This document shows positions 15,457-22,453 of a DNA stretch of 22,453 nucleotides, one piece after another (the first letter of the stretch is position 1; each line of letters opens with the position of its first letter). The notes under the pieces are model-generated. The model searched no databases. It was not told the DNA's origin and worked only from the letters and a program-made list of their open reading frames with translations. Origin of the DNA: Acanthamoeba castellanii str. Neff (lineage: Eukaryota; Discosea; Longamoebia; Acanthamoebidae); assembly GCF_000313135.1 (NCBI RefSeq), contig NW_004457638.1, forward strand, positions 190,519-212,971. The letters run 5' to 3'. The position numbers were made by a program, and so were the translations under genes.

Positions 15457-18400
15457 ATGAAGAAGCTGCCCTCGAGTACCATTCGCCGTCTGCGCACGGA
15501 TACGGTGGTTGTGGATGTACATTCAGCAGTCAAAGAGCTCATAGAAAATGCTCTGGATGCTGGTACGGCTGCCCCTACTCGATTGTGGTGGGCCTGCTTG
15601 CATTGTGTTCCCCAGAGTAAAAATGTGCTGGGCTGCAGGAGCCACACGAATAGACGTTCGACTGGAAGGTGGAGGGCTCAAATCTGTAGAGGTGCGCGGA
15701 TCCGCAACGGTGGTGGCGGAGGTAAACGTTTCGTGCTAAATGGAAGGGGGGAGGCAGGTGCGGGACAATGGGGTCGGGATACCGCGGGCGGAGGTCGCGC
15801 TTGCAGTAGCGCCCTATTACACTTCAAGGCTCCAGGATTTTGCTGCGCTGGAGACCCTCCAGTCCTATGGCTTCAGGTACGTACGGTACGGTGGCGCGCC
15901 GCCACTGCGCCTGTGCGAGAAGCAAAATGGCTCAAGGTGCGGGTGGGGCATTGGGGGCAGAGGGGAGGCGCTGCACTCGATCTGCAACAATTGCGGTGAA
16001 CTGAGCATTATGACGCGGACGGCGAGCGACGACTCAGGGCTCGTCACCACCTTCGACCACAAGGGCTTGGCGCTGAGGTGCGTGTTGCCCGTTCGCTGCG
16101 TCAATCGAGGCGGATTCACCCACTTACTCCACTCCCCCTCCTCCTCCTGATCAGCGCCAAGCCCACGGCAATGGAGTCAACGGGCACTGCTGTGATCGTG
16201 AAGGAGGTAGGTACCCGTTCCCTTAACGCAGCCTGGCCTATGGCAAGCATGGCTGCACGTGCATGCAGTCGCGAGATGCACTCACCCCATTCGGCTTGTC
16301 CTCAACCAGCTGTTCAGGAACACTCCCGTGCGACTCCAGGTGGCCAGGAATAGGTCCAAAGAAGAAATGCGCAGGTGCGCCACATCAGTGATGTTTGATG
16401 CGCCGACGCCACGTTATGGTTGGCTGTACAGTTTTCAACCAGCTCACGGTTCGCCTGTCCTTAGGTTGACCCAAACGATGTGGGCCTACGCGATCGTGCG
16501 TCCGGACGTACACTTTACGTTGCGAGCTCTGCCGCAGGTCGATTTTGTCAAGCCCCCGCTCCCCTCAACCGCTGTACGGGATTCTTCTCGGCGCCTTTGT
16601 TTGCCCCCCCCCGGTGAATTCGCGATGCGTCTCTTCTTCTCACCCGTTCTCTGTCTCTGCAGGCCGCAATCAAATTCCTGTGCACCGACAAGGTGTTTGC
16701 CCAGCTCGAGGAGGTACTTTCTCCCTCCCCTGTGTGCCTTGTGTTTGTGCTCCCTCCCGCCCCCACATCCACGGTACGACTGTTGGGTCTATTTTTTTGC
16801 CGCCCAGGTGCGTGGGGAAGTGGACGGTGTGGCTTCATTCGAGGGCTTCCTTCCGCGTGGCAATTCCCTGGTTGACCTATCAACGCGACCGAGCAACGAT
16901 CGCTGCTTCATGTACCTATCTGTACCCATCTATCTCTGTGGCTCACACCTCCAGAGCACACGCCAGCCTAAACTTCTCTCCCGCGCTCGTCCCGATCCAG
17001 TTTCGTCAACCATCGCCCAGTAGACGTGCCACAGATCGCGCGTCTGGTCAACAAGTACGTTGTGGGCCAGGCTCCTCGCTTCACTTTCGGTGGTTAAATG
17101 AAGAGCTCCTCATCTCTGTGTGTGTGCGTGCGTGTGCGTGTGCGTGTGTCGTGGGACAGGAGCATGCGGCAACACTTCTTTGGTGAGAATGGGGATCGCA
17201 GAGTCCAGCGACGATTTGCTTTTATCGTGCTGCACCTCAATATGGCCCCCAGCAAGTACGACGTCTCTTCTTCTCCAATTCTAGCGCCATTCCCACGCGG
17301 ATGGAACACTCACTCACCGCATTTGCGTGACCAGATACGATGTTAATTGCTCGCCGGACAAGCGGCAAATCATGCTCCACGCCATCGATCCCATCCTCGA
17401 GCAGCTCCGCACGGTCCTGCTTCGTCTCTACCCGGCGCAGGGTGCACCCGGCTTTGCCGCATCGGAAGCCTTTGCCTCCTACGCCGCATCCCCGACCAAG
17501 GTCAAGGTCACCCTGGTGAACCCCACCACTCGCGCCACCACACAGGTCTCGCTCGCGCAGCTGGCTGGTGCTCCCCGATTCACCGACCATCCCGCCGCAG
17601 CCGGACTCGACACGACCACCGATGACGGAGAGCCCGACGAACCCAGCTCCCTGGTGGAACACAGAGAGGGCGGCATCGACGACGACACCGAGCCGCCAAC
17701 GCAGACCTACGGCCACCCACCAGCCAACTCCACACCTGGCATTCAGTATGCTCCTGCGGCGCAGGCCCACGAACGGGAACACGAAGCCGAATATCATCAG
17801 GGAGGAGGAGGAGAAGAAGAGGAAGAGGAAGAAGGAGAGGAGGCCCACACTCAAGTCTACGGCGGCCGCGGTGGTGGAAGAGGAGCTGGCGCTGGAGCTA
17901 GTGGAGGTGGTGCTCCCAGCCGGCAGCCGGAATTCGGCGGCGGGCATTCGACCCCTCTCGTTTCGCCCCGCTTCCGTTCACCAGTCGTGGCCGCACAGCC
18001 GGCTGCTACTGCTGCTGCTGCTGCTTCTTCGTACCCGCGCGTCGCCCCGGCGCCCACTCGCGTTGCGTCGCTCGACACGGGGGGCGCGCTTCCGCCCGGT
18101 GGCGCGGACCTCAGTCCCTACACGTCGTTCCTCGCCTCCATCGACCCCGTGCGTGCGGCCCAGCTCCCTCCAGCCGCCACGGCCAAGCGCAAACTCGACC
18201 GACTTCCCCACGATAACCACCATCACCACCACGACGATGACGAGAATGAGGCGGAGGACGAGCCTTGCGGCGACATACGAGTACCCGCCTTGCCTCCCCT
18301 TTCCCGCAATTGCCGCGAGAGCACACCCATGTCTCTAATCTCCCATGTGGCCCGTGTTCCTCCTCCGGTAGCGGGTGGGCAATGACGGAGAGGCGAGCCG

Positions 18401-19085
18401 ACGAGCAGCCAAGGCCCTCAAGACGGAGCGCAGCAGCAACAGCGGCCCCGGCAGGGAGCTGCGGGTGACGGTGGGCGTGGAGGATCTCTCCCAGCGCATC
18501 GCCGCCACACAACTTGCGGCCACGCAGCGAATGGCACGGTCGCCCTCGGGTACGTTCGTACGTGGGAACCAGCAGCCACCCCCGCCCCGCCCCTCTCACC
18601 CGTGTCGCGCACACATCGCGTGCGGCCCTTACATTGGGCGCGCAGGCAGCTCGCCCGATGTGCGCCTGGTGGGCGTAGCCGGCCTTGACGGGCCGCCAGA
18701 GCGAGGAGGCTCGACTCTCATCGTGTCGGTCGGGGATCGCCTGCTGGCCCTGTGTCCCTCACTCGCAGAGAAAGCCCTCCAACAGCAGCACGCCCAGCCG
18801 CGTGAAGCTGCCGGCGCATCCCACGTCCCGGTACTCTCTCTTCTTTCTGTTCTTCTCTCCTGCCTGGTCTCTCCTTTTTTGGATGGCGCCGCCCGATCTA
18901 AACCGTGTTGCATTTGTGGGGGGGGGGTGCAGGGGCGCCCCAACCTGACGCGCGAGGCGGGGGAGCTGCTGCTGGCCCGCCTGCGGTCGGCGCGACTCCT
19001 CGGAGACCTGGGCACGGCCATGCCCGTGTGGTGCAGCCCCCTCGCAGGAGGCCCTCCTTCGCGATCCCGCGAGCACCACCAATAA
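15457..19085 (+). CDS. PMS1: PMS1-like MutL homologue (mismatch repair ATPase)
   Basis: Fifteen exons: 15457-15562, 15639-15691, 15758-15876, 15961-16077, 16155-16206, 16310-16374, 16465-16573, 16663-16713, 16808-16911, 17001-17054, 17160-17255, 17335-18280, 18372-18549, 18646-18830, 18933-19085. Every junction is GT-AG and in phase; 795 aa. The GHKL ATPase motifs are intact: ELIENALDAG (27-36), DNGVGI (56-61), YGFRGEALHSI (90-100), followed by STGTAVIVKELFRNTPVR, CFIFVNHRPV and VNCSPDKRQIML (312-323). The N-terminus MKKLPSSTIRRL resembles human PMS1. A long linker carries an acidic run near 468-478 and a His/Asp run near 604-618. The C-terminal part (about 685-795) lacks a DQHAxxExxxxE endonuclease motif, and the protein ends before the usual CxHGRP motif. 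It would dimerise with MLH1; I infer an accessory, non-nuclease MutL-beta-like role. Confidence 0.88.
17117..17150 (+). repeat. TG/CG dinucleotide microsatellite in PMS1 intron 10
   Basis: Alternating TGTGTGTGCGTGCGTGTGCG and similar, about 34 bases, just upstream of the GGGACAG acceptor. Alternating purine-pyrimidine of this type can adopt Z-DNA. It replaces the usual polypyrimidine tract. Confidence 0.8.
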
Positions 19086-19257
19086 TCACCACCACGGCGG
19101 CTTCAAGAGTCGCGATGGGCGGCGTGTGAATAGACCTAAAAATCAAAGGGCGGTATAAATAGGGGGCCACCTCTTCTTCTCTTCGCCTTCCGCCTCCGGC
19201 GTTCGTACACCCGTCGCGACCGATGAAGGAGAATGCGTGTTGGACGGCGGTCGGTTC
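19086..19257. other. Convergent intergenic spacer between PMS1 and mL49
   Basis: The two genes end tail-to-tail 172 bp apart. The spacer holds a TATAAATAG (19154-19162, plus strand) and an ATG at 19223 starting a 26-codon frame that runs antisense into the end of mL49. No clear polyadenylation signal is seen on either strand. Confidence 0.4.
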
Positions 19258-19949
19258 TCAGAAGCCCAGTCGCTTGAGCCACATCTGGAGCTGCCACGTG
19301 TAGTCGCCCTTGATCTCGAGCGAACCCGCCCGCTCCACGACCTCCAGGCCGGGGTTCTTCGGCCCACCCAGCACTCGCCACACCTCCTCGCGCAGCTCCT
19401 ACGCAACCGCCACCGACACCACCGCGCACGTCCACCACACCAACCACCACCAGTCAGCACCAACAGCACCACCACGAGCAGAAGAAGCAGCAGCTCCCCT
19501 GCTGCCGCACAAACAGAACGGCCTCTAGCGGGGGGGGACTGGCTCTGACAGTGCTTCACCCCGTGCGCCGGTGTATGTGCGGAGAAGGGGGCGCTGTTTA
19601 CCTTTCGGTCGCCGCTGAATTTGCGGAGGATGGTGATCTTCTTGGTGCGTCCATTTTTGTAGTCGGTGTAGATGGGCAATCGACCGGACTTGGTACGGAG
19701 CACGCGGAAGGGGAGGGCATCCGTGTTGCCGAGAGGGGGCTTGTACCCGGTGGGACCAGCCCCTGTCACGGCCTCCTCGGAGTGCGGAGGCGGGTAGCGC
19801 AGGCTGCCCAGCGGCACGACAGTCTCGGAGGTGGCGGAAGTCGAAGTAGAACCAGCAATTGTACGCCTCCATCCCGCCGCCGCCGCATAGGCACCGGTGG
19901 TGGAGGGACGCACGCACGACCCAAGCACGGCTGTTCCTCTCCTCATCAT
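19258..19949 (-). CDS. MRPL49: Mitochondrial large ribosomal subunit protein mL49 (MRPL49/Img2)
   Basis: Two exons: 19949-19602 and 19398-19258, with a 203-bp intron (GTAAAC donor, GCGTAG acceptor, phase 0), giving 162 aa, close to human MRPL49 (166). The basic, Ser/Ala-rich start MMRRGTAVLGSCVRPSTTGA is a plausible mitochondrial import sequence. The family core is LPFRVLRTKSGRLPIYTDYK, NGRTKKITILRKFSGDRK, then ELREEVWRVLGG and LEIKGDYTWQLQMWLKRLGF at the very C-terminus, matching the terminal WL...GF of the family. It is a structural protein of the mitoribosomal large subunit. It is divergent from the PDI gene and convergent with PMS1. Confidence 0.88.
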
Positions 19950-20083
19950 TTCTACTTCTCTGATCGACTGCGATTTTTTTCTTGGTTTTCCTTTCCCATT
20001 TCCTCTTACCCATTTTTCCTGGTTTTGCGCGCCAAAGCCGCTTCATCTCGTAGATCGCATCAAGTACGGCCACGCACACCACG
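19950..20083. promoter_or_regulatory. Bidirectional promoter of mL49 and PDI
   Basis: The 134 bp are T/C-rich on the plus strand and contain TTTTGCGCGCCAAA (20023-20036), a GC core flanked by T and A runs that resembles an E2F-type element. No TATA box is visible. Confidence 0.4.
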
Positions 20084-21732
20084 ATGAAAAGTTCGCTTTG
20101 CCTCCTCGCCTTCTTCGCGGTGTTCCTCCTCGCGGGTGCTACCGACGTCGATGACTCCGATGTTGTCGTGCTCAACGCCCAAAACTTCGACGCCCAAACG
20201 GCCGAAGGCACCTGGATGATCGAGTTGTATGCGCTCCTCCGCCCAACTTTGACTTGCGCATTGTGTTGTGTTGCTATTAACCCATATACAGCTATGCGCC
20301 GTGGTGCGGCCACTGCAAGACGCTCAAGGTAGACACCGGTCCTCCAGCGTGAGTGGTGTTGTGTTGGTGGTGTGGCTTGGGGGGGGGAGGTGCTCATCAC
20401 CCGAGTAGTGGTAAGTAGTAGTCCGTAGCTCACCGTTTACCTTCCGCTTCCGTTCCGCAGCCCACGTGGGCCCAGTTGGCCACGGCGAGCAAGGGCAAGT
20501 TCAACGTCGCCATGGTCGACGGCAGCGCAGAGCAGGGTACGTCCCAGCGCCTGTCACTCCCTCCCCCCCGCGGCGCGCTCGAATTAACCAGAGAGAGGGC
20601 GTTGGGTGTGCCAACAGGCCTGTCCAAGCGCTTCGGCATCCGCGGTTTCCCCACCATCAAGCTGTGCGTCTCTCGCGTGACCCTACACGGGCCGTAGCGG
20701 GCCACTGATGTGTCGTGTGTCGTGTGTAGCATTCGCGATGGCAAGCTGTATGACTACAACCTTCGCCGCACCGTCGAAGACTTCACCGCCTTCGCCGAGG
20801 GTGCCTACGCCAAGGTCGAGGCCAAGGAGCTCCCTGCCGGTGCCCTGTCCCCCGCCCTCTCCTCCTCCTCCTCCCGGTGGTGGTCTGGCTGGCTGGTGGT
20901 GGTGCAGCAGCAAGCTCACAGTGAAACGTTCGTTCTTCCGCTGGTTGGCAGCCGCCCCGGCCACTCCGGCCCCTACTGCCGCCGCCGAGGCCTCCGTGGA
21001 AGAGTCGGGCGACGCGGCTAAGAAGGCCGCGGTCATTCTCACCACCGACAACTTCGACGAGCTGACCCAGTCTGGCGACTGGCTCGTGGAATTGTACTCA
21101 TTTCCCCCCTCTTCCCTTCCCGCAACTCGCCAGCCGGGAGGGCAACGCGTTGACCGGCATTCATTCCATTTTTCTTCTTTGGTTTGCAGCTATGCCCCGT
21201 GGTGCGGCCACTGCAAGCGCCTGGCGCCCGTCTGGGACCAGCTCGCCAGCGAGGCCGACGAGTCCCTCCACGTCGGCAAGGTCGACTGCACCACCAACAA
21301 CCGTGCGCCTCCCCCCGATCTCAACCCCCCCCCTCCCGAGACCGCAAAATCTGGCGCTGACATTCATGGAACGACGTGCGCACGTTGGTTCTTGCTCTGT
21401 GTGTGACACACGACACACAGCTGTGTGCAGCCGTTTCGCCGTGCGGGGCTACCCCACCATCAAGCTGTACTACCCCCCCCCCCACATATTGCTGCTTGCA
21501 TGATTATTGCCACCCCATTCCACTTCCGGGTGTGGAGGACGCCTTGCTCACACCGCCTTCCTCTACTTTCTTCGCCACCAACACCACCCCCACCACCACC
21601 ACCCCCACCACCAGGTTGCAGAACGGGCAGCCGAAGGACTACAGCGGAGCGCGCACAGTGGAGGCTTTCCTCACCTTCTATCGCAACGCCAAGACCGCCA
21701 CCACCACCCCCGAAAAGAAGGACGAGCTCTAA
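20084..21732 (+). CDS. ER protein disulfide isomerase, two thioredoxin domains, KDEL
   Basis: Nine exons: 20084-20226, 20292-20328, 20461-20536, 20618-20663, 20730-20839, 20952-21093, 21190-21302, 21421-21466, 21615-21732; all GT-AG, 276 aa. A signal peptide (MKSSLCLLAFFAVFLLAGAT) is followed by two thioredoxin-fold domains, each with EFYAPWCGHCK (CGHC cysteines at 53/56 and 190/193) and the cis-proline block RGFPTIKL or RGYPTIKL. The linker is Ala/Pro/Glu-rich (about 138-163). The protein ends KDEL, the ER retrieval signal. It catalyses formation and isomerisation of disulfides in the ER lumen. It lacks the b/b' domains of classical PDI and resembles small P5/PDIA6-like or two-domain PDIs. 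Three intron positions are shared by the two domains. Confidence 0.93.
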
Positions 21733-22035
21733 GCTGCATCCACCAGATAAGATCCCCTCCCCCCCCACCTGTGTGGGCTGTTCTTCTTTCAAATGGAGAG
21801 CTCTTATGAGCTTTTCCAAGTCGCCACGCCCCCCCTTTGGGGTTGGTTGCGGGGTTTTCGTGGGGACTTCGACTTTTTTAGGGTCACATCTCTACCGCCT
21901 CGACCAATGGGTGCCCACCGCAACGTTGGGAATTGCTCTCTGCGCGGTTCGACAGGCACACTTCGCCTTCGTTTGGCCGCCACCACCTTGTACCCCTCTA
22001 CCTTGTGCCACTCCTCCATCTCTCTACCGTCGTCG
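21733..22035. other. Intergenic region 3' of PDI
   Basis: About 300 bp with C-rich runs, no gene seen. It must contain the PDI 3' end and the promoter of the downstream gene. No AATAAA or TATA box was noted. Confidence 0.4.
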
Positions 22036-22453
22036 ATGAACTTCCTGCGCAGGACCCCACTCTCTGGTTCGACCTTGGCCACACCGCCCAAGTTTGTGTT
22101 CGCTGCTCACGCTAGCGGGTGATGCCTGTCATGGGACAGGCGTGCGGACTCTATTCGTGCGTGGCCACGGACCCACTCACGGACCCGACGGCCGCTTGCT
22201 CGGACAGGGCATTGGCACAGTAGACTCTCTCTCTCCTCCTCCTCCTCGCACCGTTGTGTCGCGCCCCGCCAGGACCCCGTTCTCATCCACGGCGTGCTTG
22301 GGGTGGTTTCCCTTCTTTGGTTGAACCCCAGACATTCCCGTTCTCGACGGCTGAGACGGCCAAGAAGAAGTACCACACGGGTCGGGCCGTGTGGGGCTAC
22401 TTCGTTGTTGGCGTCGTCGCTCCTTGCTGGGCTGTTTGGTTCAGCGCGTACGC
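22036..22453 (+). CDS. Probable cytochrome c oxidase subunit 7c (yeast Cox8)-like, partial
   Basis: Proposed exon 1 (22036-22095) encodes MNFLRRTPLSGSTLATPPKF, a basic, Ser/Thr-rich mitochondrial-import-like start. Intron 22096-22331 (GTGTTC donor, CCCCAG acceptor, phase 0). Exon 2, from 22332 to the window edge, reads TFPFSTAETAKKKYHTGRAV then WGYFVVGVVAPCWAVWFSAY. The pattern F/LPFS..., a basic segment, then one transmembrane helix with G-x-x-AP fits COX7C, a small single-pass subunit of complex IV in the inner mitochondrial membrane. The donor is not certain, and the gene is cut by the window end. Confidence 0.5.

Noticed and set aside
17335..18385. Reading through the PMS1 large exon to the TGA at 18383-18385 as the true C-terminus
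   Set aside because: A GTACCC donor at 18281 and TAG acceptor at 18370 keep phase 0 and join to two more exons that resemble the MutL C-terminal region. Readthrough gives only a short unrelated tail.
22096..22324. Reading frames between the two proposed COX7C-like exons
   Set aside because: No recognisable protein blocks, and the FPFS block begins cleanly after a CAG acceptor. Treated as intron.

Overview
The window is nuclear DNA of an intron-rich eukaryote, probably unicellular. Genes are split by many short GT-AG introns, intergenic gaps in the right half are 130-300 bp, and the products are eukaryote-specific: an anaphase-promoting-complex subunit, a PMS1-type MutL, a mitochondrial ribosomal protein and an ER protein ending in KDEL. 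I cannot name the lineage. An unusual 5' splice-site preference (GTRC rather than GTRA) may help place it.

Two very different landscapes meet near 12,750. Positions about 340-12,740 form an AT-richer, strongly CpG-depleted island made of broken, duplicated and rearranged gene pieces. It holds (i) two paralogous, differently oriented copies of an unrecognised multi-exon gene (copy A, minus, 2791-4003; copy B, plus, about 5700-6896); (ii) scattered pieces of a protein resembling the eukaryotic family usually annotated DUF7869 (4441-5129 plus, 7317-7553 minus, 12079-12474 plus); (iii) a decayed Ty3/gypsy-type LTR retrotransposon, minus strand, 9084-11156, with a 4-bp target duplication and an empty-site paralogue near 2340; (iv) a long inverted repeat (1072-1415 / 11690-12034), a long direct duplication, a 101-bp tandem duplication and a 36-39-bp palindromic minisatellite found in the same intron of copies A and B.

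Positions 12,756-22,453 are GC- and CpG-rich and hold ordinary housekeeping genes, for which I propose full exon structures: APC6/CDC16 (minus, 12756-15316, 10 exons, 534 aa); a PMS1-like MutL homologue (plus, 15457-19085, 15 exons, 795 aa); mitochondrial ribosomal protein mL49 (minus, 19258-19949, 2 exons, 162 aa); a two-thioredoxin-domain protein disulfide isomerase (plus, 20084-21732, 9 exons, 276 aa); and the start of a probable cytochrome c oxidase subunit 7c/Cox8-like gene (plus, 22036 to the edge).

APC6/PMS1 and mL49/PDI are head-to-head pairs with gaps of 140 and 134 bp. Both gaps contain an E2F-like GC core flanked by T/A runs. The first 198 bases may hold the start of another gene running off the left edge, which would make the CpG-poor block an island between host genes.
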